Source: Bacteroides sp. (lineage in GTDB: Bacteria; Bacteroidota; Bacteroidia; Bacteroidales; Muribaculaceae). From it: DNA of 64,000 bases. The notes below the pieces were generated by a model, which saw only the letters and a list, made by a program, of their open reading frames with translations, did no database searches and had not been told where the DNA came from. Below are positions 17,449-26,982 of the stretch, in pieces. Numbering within the stretch: position 1 is the first letter of the stretch; the number at the start of each line of letters is the position of its first letter. Position numbers and translations under genes: made by a program. The stretch covers positions 1 through 64,000 of the forward strand of contig JAAVDF010000025.1 of NCBI GenBank assembly GCA_014801945.1, read 5' to 3'.

Positions 17449-17946
17449 TCAATGCTTGGAGAGATACTTTTCAAGAGTGCTTACAGAGGGGTTCACTGCT
17501 ACGATCTTTCCCTGTGGATCAATGAGATAAGATGAAAAACCTGAATCAAGACGATAATTTGAGGAAAGATGGCGAGCCTTGGCATCAGAGATATGAAATT
17601 GTGTCGAGTTATCAAGATTATCCTTCTTCACGATTTCACGGAACAGATCGGGGTCAGCATCGGTGTTAACCGACAGAAGTGAGAAATCATGCTCCGGATT
17701 TGCATGGAGAAACCTGTCATACTCACCCGCAGCAATACGCGAGACCGCATTTGAGGAGTCCCAGAAATTGACCAGAACGTATTTTCCTCGGAGCTTATCG
17801 AGCGAAACATTTACAGAATCATTGGCAAGAAGCTCAATTTCCGGGGCCGTGTAGCCTTCATCGGCTTTGACGACACGATCTGAATAAGCCGCTATCAATG
17901 CAATCAGCGCGGCAAAAAATACTATATAAGTTAATGCTTTTTTCAT
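17449..17946 (-). CDS. Thioredoxin-fold (TlpA-like) exported protein lacking the CXXC motif
   Basis: 165 residues with an N-terminal hydrophobic anchor or signal (ALTYIVFFAALIALIAAY), then a TlpA/AhpC-like domain: APEIELLANDSVNVSLDKLRGKYVLVNFW and, near the end, a cis-proline-side strand GFSSYLIDPQGKIVAVNPS. Where active members have W-C-x-x-C, this protein has NFWDSSNAVSR, so both cysteines are absent. Disulfide exchange by the usual mechanism is excluded, and a binding or scaffold role is more likely. It follows tamL on the same strand after a 97-bp spacer that holds a very long inverted repeat. Confidence 0.82.
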   Translation of the reverse strand: MKKALTYIVFFAALIALIAAYSDRVVKADEGYTAPEIELLANDSVNVSLDKLRGKYVLVNFWDSSNAVSRIAAGEYDRFLHANPEHDFSLLSVNTDADPDLFREIVKKDNLDNSTQFHISDAKARHLSSNYRLDSGFSSYLIDPQGKIVAVNPSVSTLEKYLSKH

Positions 17947-17954
17947 GTCTATCT

Positions 17955-18030
17955 GCGTTGTAGAACTTTTATGGGCCTGAATTGCCCCATATTATTAAGA
18001 CAACTCAGACCCATAAAAGTTCTACAACGC
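17955..18030. terminator. Long inverted repeat between tamL and the thioredoxin-like gene
   Basis: Arms of 26 bp (17955-17980 and 18005-18030) match with one difference around a 24-nt loop. The repeat begins 9 bp before the start codon of the thioredoxin-like gene and ends 13 bp after the tamL stop. It has no U-run. It may terminate or attenuate tamL read-through, protect the upstream mRNA 3' end, or be a relic of a small mobile repeat. Confidence 0.55.
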
Positions 18031-18043
18031 TCCTCTCTGATCA

Positions 18044-20326
18044 TCAGAAAGGATAGCCTATGGCGAGATGGAATGCGAGTGATTTTTTGAATGATTCCAT
18101 GTTGTAATATCCTCTCTTACCTGTATTATATGGAGCATGGATACCAATTCCGAGGTCACCGCGCAGGACAAGCATCGAGATATCGAAACGCAGGCCGACT
18201 CCGGTGCCGAGCGCGAGATCCTTAAAGAAGTTATTGGCTCTCAACTGACCTCCGGGTCGTTCCGGTTCATTTTTAATAGTCCAGACATTACCGGCATCGA
18301 GAAATGCCGCTCCGTGCAGCGGACCAAGTATCGGGAAACGATATTCACTGTTAGCAATAAAGGTGAATGTACCTGTCTGATCGAAATAACCATTGACCTG
18401 ACTTGCCGGGGCGTGGTATGAACCGGGGCCTATCGACCGGACTGTAAATGCACGCACCGAGTTAGCACCACCACAATAGAACTGCTCGCTGTAAGGAACC
18501 TGTGACGAGTTCCCGTAGGCGTATGCTGCTCCGGTGCCTATACGGCTCACGAGCCAATGATCTCCGAAAAATTTCCGGCCATAGACAATCTGCGCGTAAC
18601 CCTTGACAAACTGAGAGAAGGGTGTGTGGAACAATGTCTTCTCCCCTTTCTTTCCGCAAAGTTCATAGATGGACCAGAAAATATTGCCGGCTTCCTGAAG
18701 AGTAAACTGGACGTTGATGGTATTACTCTTGTTCATCGCACGGTCATAAACGAAACCATAGGACATCTGCGGGACATACTGGCTCTGGAAGCTTAGTGCA
18801 ATGGCAGGATTAGCATTCATGATCGAATCAAAGACAGCCGTCGTGCGCTGAAGCTTATTGTAGGTCATCTTGAATAGTGTAAACGTATTCGAGATGTATC
18901 TCGACGATTGCCAATCGTAAGCTATACCGGCGTTGAACTGACTAAGTTTGAAATAATGGGGACGGTTTAGAAGATCAATGCCGAGCGATAGACGTGTCCA
19001 ATTGACATTACGCCTCATACGCGGTATGACATTCGGCGCAAGTAAACGTGGAAAAGCAAGCGTTCCGTTGAGACCTACTTCGTAGGAATTAAAGACAGAA
19101 TTATGTCGTCCGGAACCTGTCTGCCATTCGTATGAACCCGTAAGCGCAACAGTCAGCAACTCACCTCCACCGAAAAGATTGCGGTTGGTCAGGCCGAGAC
19201 TTAGACCCGGCCCAAGATATGAATTGGATTTTGACGAAACATTAGCTTCGATGGATGCCTCCAACGGTCGGTCATAGGTACACTCGATCGTCACGTCAAG
19301 CAGATTTTCAGAAGTGTTCGTACTGTCACGCTCAACGTTGATTGTTATATCATTGAAAATTCCGAGACGTGCAAGACGTGTTTGAGTAGCGTTCATCTGA
19401 CGGACAGAAAATGTCCGCCCCTCCTGAAATACTATACAAGACGGGATCAATCCTTTGCGCAGACGCGACGGCATATAGCGGATCAACGTGCCTCGTTGAG
19501 TCTCTGTCGTGTCAGGTACACCACCTGAACGGTTCTTATATATATAGGTAGTGATCTGTCCGGTCTTATACTTTGCAAGAGCCAAAGACGGAATATTATT
19601 GGCAATATCCAGCTTAATCGCAATACTACCGGGATTGATAGTACTGTCGGCGAGATACTGTATGTATTCCGGTCTGAAGAAATAATAACCGTGATTGCGG
19701 ACAGCATTAGCGATATTTACGCGTAATGCCGACAAGGAATCAGTTGAATAACGCGAACCGACCTTAAAATATTTCGAGCGGTTGACGACGGAGTCGATCA
19801 CATGAAAGAGAGGCACCGAATCCGGTAGCAATATCAGCGAGTCGATATTATAAGGATGTCCGGCGTTTATCTTATAAAGGATCGAGGCTTTTTTCTTGTT
19901 GCGTTTCTGCACAAGTTCATAACTGGCAGTACCCGAAAAATAGCCGTTATTGTCCAGCAGTTCTTCAAGCATGTGTGTACGCACCTCCGGGCGGACATCG
20001 CTCACGAGCACAGGAGTGGCAGCGAGTTTCTCATATATCCAGTGTTTCAGGCCCTTGGGAGGATTCGGCCAATTGTTATATACCCACAATCCGAGTGGAA
20101 ACGGCACGCGGACAGATGCCGAGCCGAGCAATGAATTGTTCGGCTTGACCGAAACCGCTTCCGTGAGGGTCGAACGTACACCTGTCGGGAATTTCTCTTT
20201 ATCAGGAGTTGTCACTTCTACCCCCTTGAGTCCTGTGTAAAGAATCTCGTCCTGTCCTATACGGCGTGTGGTGGAGCATCCTGCAAGCATAAGGCTTGCG
20301 ACAACGTATATAAAAAGTTTCCTCAT
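18044..20326 (-). CDS. tamL: TamL-type lipoprotein outer-membrane barrel (BamA/TamA family)
   Basis: 760-residue Omp85-superfamily protein. It starts with a lipoprotein signal whose lipobox LAGC puts the acylated cysteine at C17. This is the mark of TamL, the Bacteroidota lipidated relative of TamA. POTRA-like repeats occupy roughly residues 30-330. The C-terminal barrel has alternating aromatic strands (FRFPILGPLHGAAFLDAGNVW) and ends in phenylalanine. It is directly downstream of tamB (58-bp gap), so together they likely form the TAM system for outer-membrane protein or lipid traffic. Confidence 0.88.
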   Translation of the reverse strand: MRKLFIYVVASLMLAGCSTTRRIGQDEILYTGLKGVEVTTPDKEKFPTGVRSTLTEAVSVKPNNSLLGSASVRVPFPLGLWVYNNWPNPPKGLKHWIYEKLAATPVLVSDVRPEVRTHMLEELLDNNGYFSGTASYELVQKRNKKKASILYKINAGHPYNIDSLILLPDSVPLFHVIDSVVNRSKYFKVGSRYSTDSLSALRVNIANAVRNHGYYFFRPEYIQYLADSTINPGSIAIKLDIANNIPSLALAKYKTGQITTYIYKNRSGGVPDTTETQRGTLIRYMPSRLRKGLIPSCIVFQEGRTFSVRQMNATQTRLARLGIFNDITINVERDSTNTSENLLDVTIECTYDRPLEASIEANVSSKSNSYLGPGLSLGLTNRNLFGGGELLTVALTGSYEWQTGSGRHNSVFNSYEVGLNGTLAFPRLLAPNVIPRMRRNVNWTRLSLGIDLLNRPHYFKLSQFNAGIAYDWQSSRYISNTFTLFKMTYNKLQRTTAVFDSIMNANPAIALSFQSQYVPQMSYGFVYDRAMNKSNTINVQFTLQEAGNIFWSIYELCGKKGEKTLFHTPFSQFVKGYAQIVYGRKFFGDHWLVSRIGTGAAYAYGNSSQVPYSEQFYCGGANSVRAFTVRSIGPGSYHAPASQVNGYFDQTGTFTFIANSEYRFPILGPLHGAAFLDAGNVWTIKNEPERPGGQLRANNFFKDLALGTGVGLRFDISMLVLRGDLGIGIHAPYNTGKRGYYNMESFKKSLAFHLAIGYPF

Positions 20327-20384
20327 ATATTATCTCTGGAGACTTAATTTATATTTCTTAATACTATATGGATAGTCACTTCTG

Positions 20385-23300
20385 TCAGTCCCTGCGGATA
20401 CCAAAAAGTTCCCAAAGCGAATTGATTTTTCTCTTCAGCACAAAACCGACACCTGTCTGCGTGATCTCACCTTCAAGGATACTTTCATAGCCCGTGTGGC
20501 GGAAGATCCGGACATACATTGAGCCTGATTTGTTGAGCAGATATTCAAACGAGATATCGTTGATAAGATTCTGTGAGAAGTTTTCATCGGCATCTGAGTC
20601 TGTGTAATTACCTCCGACAATGATCTTGAAGCGATCATTGAAGAACGATTTGCTTACACGATAGCTGTAAGATGTCGTCGTAGAGGTATTACCACCGTAT
20701 GTCTGGTCATACTGGTCAATACCGAACGAGATATCCACGCCACGGATATTATTCGCAGCCCATGAGTTGAGTCTGGATGTAAGGAACGAGTAGAGCTGAT
20801 TGCCCGACAGATTTGCATTGCCCTTTGTGCCTGCTCCGGAATACACATTATAAAGGAGCATATTCATAGCCTGATTGGCTCGCTGCTCCGCAGACATTGA
20901 TGAGAGTTCGTTCTGAACCGTTATATCATCGTCGGTCGAGAGATCAAACGCTACGTTCATATTGGCGAGTGTGTTGGTTATAGCAAGACTGACATCGAAG
21001 TTCACGAGTCGTGAGTTCTGTCCCTCCTGAGTGACATTGGCTTTAATCACATCAATGGCATGAATATTCAATGTAGGATTCATCATGTCACCGTTAAATG
21101 AAATGTATGACCCCTCCTGAAATGCGAAGTTCTTTTCGGACATGAAGGGAGGCGTATAGCGTACGAAACCGCTGTTGATATTTATACGTCCTGTCATACG
21201 TTCGCCGTTGAGTTCCGACATGGAGAATGTCACATTGCCCTGCGGCATGATCTGAGCTTTATTTGAACCGTTGGCGGAAAGATCGACATTGAATATTGCC
21301 CCCTCCATCAGATGCAGGTGTGCCTCAAGATCGAGCGACATTGAAGGTGTGACGAGCGAATCAGCCTTCACAACAACCGATGTGTCGTTGAACTGAACGA
21401 AATGAACCATATCCTCATCAGTCTGTGAGCTGAGGTTCTGCACACTTTCAGTCACGACATAGGTAACATTTGTACCTGTAAGCACACTTAGGTCAGCATT
21501 GACATCAAGGCGCGTCATGTCACCTTTAGCACTTGCATCAATATCAAGGAATGCCTTACCATAAACCTCCGAACCATTCTTCGCGCGGTTGCTGTTGACG
21601 ATCTGTATATTATTTGCCTTGAGCGTAAGGTCAAGACCGAGATTCGCAAGATTGCGGGCATTGACTGTACCGTTCACATATAGAGGATTCTCATTGCAGC
21701 CCGTAACCGCGAAATCATTGAATGATACGATACCGCTGTCAACAGGGATCTTCTCATCCGAGAAGCGGAAAGGAGTGCCAAGCATCGTTACTTTGACTTC
21801 GGTTGTGTCAAAGTCAATGAACCCGTTGAAAACGGGGTGAGCCATATTGCCTGTAATTTCCATTTCACCGTTGAGCATACCTGACAGTTTGGCCATTCCC
21901 TGCGGAATGAATGGATTGACCACACGCAGCGGGAATTTGATCATTCGGAAATCAAGAAGGAAGGGATTTCCTGCAGTGCTGTCATTGAGCACACCATGAG
22001 CGGTTATGGTCTTTATGGAATCTACCATAAGGCTTACGTCGGCCATCAGCTTACCGCCGGGATTATTGGCCACATCGACAGCCAGATCAAAATCACCGAC
22101 GCGATCGCGGCCATAAAAGAGATCCTTCAATCCAACACTTCCCTTTCCGGTCAGGACACCTGCATCATAGCTGATACGCATATCAGCGTTGAGATCACCC
22201 TTGATCGGAGGTGCGAACGGGTTGATAGCAAGCCAATCCTGTAGATGCACGTCGGAGATCTGAACGATCAGGTCGTCATATTTCAGGATACTGTCATTTG
22301 TCATACCGACTGAATCCACACCGGCAGGATGCTCTGTGAATATTTTGATGAAACTGTTATCGCCATGCAAGGCAAGGGATGCTTCGAGATGACGAGTACC
22401 AAGATTATAACTTATGAAATTATCCTTGTTGATTGTCCACGGTTTGTAGGCAATGGTGGGTTTGGTAGGAACAATCTTCACTGTCACTACGCTATCGACC
22501 AGCAGTGCGGTAAGGCCGAGATTAAATCCGTTCTCTCCTTTTATATTCTGCTGTTTCATGTAGGCGGAGAACCGGTTCGTGCCCACGAAACCATTGAGAG
22601 CGACATGAGCAAAATCATCAAACGTTCCGGGTCTATTATTGATATCGGCCTTATAGACAAGATAGGGTCCGTGCTGTATAGCATTGAATGTAATGGTGTC
22701 AATACGCGTGGTTCCGGTAGCAAATCTATAGATCTGCGTGTTGAGCCACAGGAGCGAGTCATTATGGACACCACCGATAACCTTTTTCATGTCAATGGCG
22801 GAGGACTCGCTAAGGAACTTAGCCGCAAGGTTATTCTGTCCCATTTCAAACAGCATATCGAATGGCGGCAATGCCTGATGCAGTCTATCCACATCGATAC
22901 GCATACTGTCCATCTGGGTTACTGCCTCCTTCATTCCAGACGTAAGTCCGTTAATGAATGGGAAGAGTGTTAGCTGTGAATGGAGTTTTACATTCATATC
23001 GCCGTTGATGAGCGATCCGTCAAGCACGGAATCAGCCGAAACGAGTGTGAGGTTAACAGGCTGGGGAGACACTATGTCAAGTTCCGGAAGATTCCAAGTC
23101 AGATTGCTGACATCGGCTTTCGCATCTATGTCTGACGATACGACATTATAGTAGCCGGAAGTCGAGAGATCAAGACTTCCGCGGTTGACTGTCGGAGACA
23201 GGCCTAGAGCCTGCAGGTTGATATTTCTTACGTTAGTAGTCAGATTCCAGCACACGCTGTCACCGTCAATGCTTGCATCAAAACGTGCCGAAGCATCAGC

Positions 23301-25109
23301 GTCGTGATTATAACTGTCGAGAGACCCCTTTGCGTTACCGTCATGAAGAGTTGTGTTGAGCACAATATCGCGGTAAGTCTCCTTATTGTATCTGATACTG
23401 TCAAGCTTGACATTAGCATCAATTGTGGTATTCTTGCTGAGCGGATTGTAACCACGGCCATCGACGGTCAGAGATGCAGTCAGACGTTCCACTCCATACT
23501 CCGGCACAAATGCATCCACCGGGAAATTCCTTAAATTGAGTGTCGCATTGTATGATTCGGCTTTTGCCACCCATCGGCCTGCACCGGCAAGACGACCTCC
23601 CCCGGTTGTAAGAACGAGGTCACCTGCCACCTTACCGGGATAATAATCTACAGTGCCGTTGACAGCGAGAGCCGGAACTTTTTTGATCGGCAGGAAGGCA
23701 AATTGCTTGTCTGTAATAGTTGAGAGATTTCCGTCAAGGCTAAGCTGTCCACCGATCTTGTCAGGATCGAAAGCATCGCTGACCTCACCTTCAAGTGCGA
23801 CATGTGCCAAACCGGGCATCCTCACATCAAAAGTATAGACATTCAGGAGTTTTGGTGTTCCCTCGATGTCAGCCGATACGGAAATCGGAGTCAGGGGTTT
23901 CAACATGCTTTTCATGTCAGGGAAAGCCATTGCGACCTCAGCCGGGTCAATAAGACCGGAAGCCTTGAGCATGAGCGGAAGATTTGGATCAGACATAAGG
24001 TCGCCCATACCCATCGATGCATTGACAAGCAGGGAAGATCGGAGTGTCTCGATCGAAAAATCTTTTGCGGACATTGCGTTACTGTCCATCTCAAACAGGC
24101 CGTCGGCGTGAAGCTGCAAACCGCTCCGCTCTAAACCGGAAAGTTCCTTCAGGGGAACGCGGATTGAGGTTCCTTTATTATAGAATGAATCAACCTCGAT
24201 GCTGACATTGCTAACAGCTATGTATGACGGATCAAAGCCGGGAAGCGGTTTCACATCCTTCTGCGCATAAAGTCCTTCACGGGCAGTCAGGCGTAGGGTA
24301 TCGGCGGTTATCGTCCACATTTCGGATTCAGGTGTGACAACCGTATCAGCAGCTACGGGCACAGTCTCCGTAACAAGTGGATAGATATATGCAGCTGAAA
24401 CACTATCGACATGCAGACTCTGACCATAGATGCGTTTGGTAGCCATATCGAAATGCCCGTTGCGTAACTCCATCCGGTCAACGCTACAACCAAGACTGTC
24501 GATCATCGGCTGCATTGACATATCGTAAGTGAGATCAGTAATGGTTATCCGGTCAGCTTTCACATTCCAAGGTGTACCTTGTGCAGTGTCAACAGGAGTG
24601 GCTGTCGAGTCCTCAAGCATACGCAGTTTTACCCTTACACCATCGATATTGACAGTAGTAAGGTCAATATTACCCTCTTTAAGGATGATATCAGTAGCAT
24701 TGATATCAGCGCGGGCTATATTGGCTCTGAGCCACATTATGGAATCATTATTGCCGAGCTGATAAAAGACACTGTCAAGTTCAGCACCACCGATCTCGAT
24801 ATTGCCTTTGAAGAGAGGACTCAACTTGACATCAACTGCAAGATGCGCCGATGTCAACATGGTATCTCCGTTAGCCTGAATGACAGTGGCGTCATCTACT
24901 TTCAGTTTGAGGGGGAAACCAAGTCGCAGTCTGCCGACTTCGATTTTCATGCCGGTGGATTTGCTCACCTGTTCGGTTGCAATCCTTACAGCAAAATCCT
25001 GCACGAAAGGAACGTAGAGGAGCACCGGTATTGCAATCAATAACAAGACGAGGCCAAGAATAGCCCAAAGGAAAATCCTCAGCAACTTTTTAGCTATGTT
25101 ACGGCTCAA
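20385..25109 (-). CDS. tamB: Translocation and assembly module protein TamB (AsmA-like)
   Basis: Very large (1574-residue) inner-membrane-anchored protein. An N-terminal transmembrane helix (about residues 10-32, LWAILGLVLLLIAIPVLLYVPF) is followed by a long repetitive beta-rich body typical of the AsmA/TamB bridge-like proteins. The last 400 residues form the TamB (DUF490) domain, including YVRIFRHTGYESILEGEITQTGVGFVLK. TamB spans the periplasm and is implicated in barrel assembly and phospholipid movement. A -7 box TACATTTG on the minus strand at 25200-25207 precedes it, and tamL follows. Several ORFs of 100-214 codons on the other strand are shadows. Confidence 0.92.
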   Translation of the reverse strand: MSRNIAKKLLRIFLWAILGLVLLLIAIPVLLYVPFVQDFAVRIATEQVSKSTGMKIEVGRLRLGFPLKLKVDDATVIQANGDTMLTSAHLAVDVKLSPLFKGNIEIGGAELDSVFYQLGNNDSIMWLRANIARADINATDIILKEGNIDLTTVNIDGVRVKLRMLEDSTATPVDTAQGTPWNVKADRITITDLTYDMSMQPMIDSLGCSVDRMELRNGHFDMATKRIYGQSLHVDSVSAAYIYPLVTETVPVAADTVVTPESEMWTITADTLRLTAREGLYAQKDVKPLPGFDPSYIAVSNVSIEVDSFYNKGTSIRVPLKELSGLERSGLQLHADGLFEMDSNAMSAKDFSIETLRSSLLVNASMGMGDLMSDPNLPLMLKASGLIDPAEVAMAFPDMKSMLKPLTPISVSADIEGTPKLLNVYTFDVRMPGLAHVALEGEVSDAFDPDKIGGQLSLDGNLSTITDKQFAFLPIKKVPALAVNGTVDYYPGKVAGDLVLTTGGGRLAGAGRWVAKAESYNATLNLRNFPVDAFVPEYGVERLTASLTVDGRGYNPLSKNTTIDANVKLDSIRYNKETYRDIVLNTTLHDGNAKGSLDSYNHDADASARFDASIDGDSVCWNLTTNVRNINLQALGLSPTVNRGSLDLSTSGYYNVVSSDIDAKADVSNLTWNLPELDIVSPQPVNLTLVSADSVLDGSLINGDMNVKLHSQLTLFPFINGLTSGMKEAVTQMDSMRIDVDRLHQALPPFDMLFEMGQNNLAAKFLSESSAIDMKKVIGGVHNDSLLWLNTQIYRFATGTTRIDTITFNAIQHGPYLVYKADINNRPGTFDDFAHVALNGFVGTNRFSAYMKQQNIKGENGFNLGLTALLVDSVVTVKIVPTKPTIAYKPWTINKDNFISYNLGTRHLEASLALHGDNSFIKIFTEHPAGVDSVGMTNDSILKYDDLIVQISDVHLQDWLAINPFAPPIKGDLNADMRISYDAGVLTGKGSVGLKDLFYGRDRVGDFDLAVDVANNPGGKLMADVSLMVDSIKTITAHGVLNDSTAGNPFLLDFRMIKFPLRVVNPFIPQGMAKLSGMLNGEMEITGNMAHPVFNGFIDFDTTEVKVTMLGTPFRFSDEKIPVDSGIVSFNDFAVTGCNENPLYVNGTVNARNLANLGLDLTLKANNIQIVNSNRAKNGSEVYGKAFLDIDASAKGDMTRLDVNADLSVLTGTNVTYVVTESVQNLSSQTDEDMVHFVQFNDTSVVVKADSLVTPSMSLDLEAHLHLMEGAIFNVDLSANGSNKAQIMPQGNVTFSMSELNGERMTGRININSGFVRYTPPFMSEKNFAFQEGSYISFNGDMMNPTLNIHAIDVIKANVTQEGQNSRLVNFDVSLAITNTLANMNVAFDLSTDDDITVQNELSSMSAEQRANQAMNMLLYNVYSGAGTKGNANLSGNQLYSFLTSRLNSWAANNIRGVDISFGIDQYDQTYGGNTSTTTSYSYRVSKSFFNDRFKIIVGGNYTDSDADENFSQNLINDISFEYLLNKSGSMYVRIFRHTGYESILEGEITQTGVGFVLKRKINSLWELFGIRRD

Positions 25110-25199
25110 GGCACATCAATTTTTAAAGGTTAATATTTCAATTGCGATGAAAGGTAAGCCGAGATACAATTCCCTCCGGCCATACATATTTACTAACTG

Positions 25200-25207
25200 C
25201 AAATGTA
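25200..25207 (-). promoter_or_regulatory. -7 box of the tamB-tamL operon
   Basis: TACATTTG on the minus strand, about 90 bp before the tamB ATG. No convincing -33 element is seen. Confidence 0.45.
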
Positions 25208-25341
25208 CGACAATTGTTCTAAAATAGCTATAAAAAGTTAAATATTCATAGAAGATGTAACACGCACACCGAGTATAATAGACTGATCAATGAGGATGAG
25301 TAGTCCGATGGGTGGATTATGGCAACTATATAATTTTTCAT

Positions 25342-25349
25342 TACCTTTG
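25342..25349 (+). promoter_or_regulatory. -7 box of the membrane protein-dus pair
   Basis: TACCTTTG lies 25 bp before the ATG at 25375 and points away from tamB. It fits TAnnTTTG. Confidence 0.5.
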
Positions 25350-25374
25350 CATCAGAATCAGTTCACAGATATAA

Positions 25375-25953
25375 ATGGCTAAATCTAAATCAAGCGACCT
25401 ATTGCGAATAGTTTGTTGGATGGGACTCGGCATAGGTGTAGTCCTGTTTGTCGGAGGAAGTTGCGTACTCTATTCAGACACTCTGATCGACTGGTGGAAA
25501 CCGGTGACGGGCTGCGCGATTCTCGCCGTCATATCAGCCTTGATCTACGGTCACCGGTGGGAACGATTTACCTGTACAGATTTCTTCCTCATCAATTTCT
25601 GCATACAGGCTATCGTTGGCTTCTCGGTGCTTATCTTTGCATTTTTCAGTGTGAACTATTTCTTTTCAGATGACGACGCTGGGCATACGGAGAATGTGAC
25701 CGTCGAACGCCGCTACCGTGAGACGCGTTACCGGACTAAGAGAATCGGGCGTCGTGTGGTGGGGCGTGGTACTCCATATTATGTTTATTTCATTGAAATC
25801 CGTTTTTCTGACGGCAGACTCAAATCTCATCAGGTCCCCAAAGGGAGATATGACCGTATCCATCAGGGAGACACTATATCACTGGAAGTAAGTAACGGGT
25901 TTCTGGATATTCCTGTCATCAAAACCCGACTTTCATCAAAGCCAAAGCAATGA
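25375..25953 (+). CDS. Membrane protein of unknown function
   Basis: 192 residues with three hydrophobic segments (about 10-32, 42-60 and 68-98). After these comes a highly basic stretch RRYRETRYRTKRIGRR and a short soluble C-terminal domain that may be SH3- or OB-like (YYVYFIEIRFSDG, GDTISLEVSNGF). The layout resembles DUF3592-type proteins, but I cannot confirm the family. Its stop overlaps the dus start by ATGA, so the two are translationally coupled. No catalytic motif is visible. Confidence 0.75.
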   Translation: MAKSKSSDLLRIVCWMGLGIGVVLFVGGSCVLYSDTLIDWWKPVTGCAILAVISALIYGHRWERFTCTDFFLINFCIQAIVGFSVLIFAFFSVNYFFSDDDAGHTENVTVERRYRETRYRTKRIGRRVVGRGTPYYVYFIEIRFSDGRLKSHQVPKGRYDRIHQGDTISLEVSNGFLDIPVIKTRLSSKPKQ

Positions 25954-26897
25954 CTATCGACAAAGACTTCAGACTTTTGTGCGCACCGCTTCAGGGATTT
26001 ACTGAAGCGGCATTCCGACATTTTCATGCCCAACTCTATCCGGCAATAGAGTCTGTAACATATTACACACCCTTCATCAGAATTGAAAAGGGCGAGATCC
26101 GCTCACGTGACATGCGCGAAGTCTGTTCCACACTCAATACCAATCATCATCTCATCCCTCAGATAATTTTCAAGGATACGACCGAATTTTCAAAGCTGAC
26201 GGAGGAGCTGTATGGAAACGGTTATCGGGAGATTGATCTGAACATGGGTTGCCCCTTCGTCCCCCAAGTTCGCAAAGGTCGTGGTGCCGGTATAATTGGA
26301 AATCCTGCAGTATTCAAAGATATTTGCGGGATCATACGGTCAATGCCTGAGATCCGGTTTTCCATCAAGATGCGTGTCGGGATCTCTGCTCCCGACGAAT
26401 GGCGTGCCCTCATTGCAGATATTAATTCTACGCCTTTGTGTCATGTCACCATTCATCCGCGCACTGCTTCCCAGCAATACGGTGGGGAGTTACATTACGA
26501 TCAGTTTGAGGAAATGCTCCATACATTTGAGCATCCCGTGGTCTTTAATGGTGATATCGAGAATCCGGATCAAATCGGACAGCTTCGTGAGCGTTATCCT
26601 GAATTAAGCGGGGTGATGATTGGCCGCGGTCTGCTGAAAAGACCATCAATAATAGCAGAATGGATTGAAAACCGCGAGTGGTCCCGCTCCGAACATATCG
26701 CAAAAATTCTGACACTTCACTCAATGATTGCAGATAATTACCGCAGCACTCTGACCGGAGGTGATACACAGATCCTATCTAAAATCAAACCCTTGTGGGA
26801 ATATTTCGGAGAAGAATTTGACCGCAGGACAGTGAAGAAAATCATGAAAGCATCCACTCTCTCAAAATATGATGAAGCCGTAAGAAATCTAAGGTGA
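25950..26897 (+). CDS. tRNA-dihydrouridine synthase family protein
   Basis: FMN-dependent enzyme that reduces uridine in the tRNA D-loop. The fold opens with LLCAPLQGFTEAAFRHFHAQ. The family signature EIDLNMGCPFVPQVRKGRGAG contains the catalytic cysteine C101, and the FMN phosphate site is VMIGRGLLKRPSI near the end. At 315 residues it is normal. Sequence features lean toward the DusC-like branch (MGCPFPQ-type motif), but the position modified is not certain. It starts in a 4-bp overlap with the upstream membrane protein gene. Confidence 0.9.
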   Translation: MTIDKDFRLLCAPLQGFTEAAFRHFHAQLYPAIESVTYYTPFIRIEKGEIRSRDMREVCSTLNTNHHLIPQIIFKDTTEFSKLTEELYGNGYREIDLNMGCPFVPQVRKGRGAGIIGNPAVFKDICGIIRSMPEIRFSIKMRVGISAPDEWRALIADINSTPLCHVTIHPRTASQQYGGELHYDQFEEMLHTFEHPVVFNGDIENPDQIGQLRERYPELSGVMIGRGLLKRPSIIAEWIENREWSRSEHIAKILTLHSMIADNYRSTLTGGDTQILSKIKPLWEYFGEEFDRRTVKKIMKASTLSKYDEAVRNLR

Positions 26898-26954
26898 GAA
26901 AGACAACCGTTTAAATAAATAGTCTAAACAAATGGTTAATTACTAAATTTTGAC

Positions 26955-26962
26955 TACTTTTG
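26955..26962 (+). promoter_or_regulatory. -7 box of cdsA
   Basis: TACTTTTG, 20 bp before the cdsA ATG. The expected TTTG position reads AATG, so the upstream element is weak. Confidence 0.5.
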
Positions 26963-26982
26963 CACAAAAGTAACACTTAGCA

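Noticed and set aside
22329-22973. 214-codon plus-strand ORF inside tamB
   Set aside because: Antisense to the beta-rich body of TamB with no recognisable domain. Long shadows are expected opposite a 4.7-kb gene.
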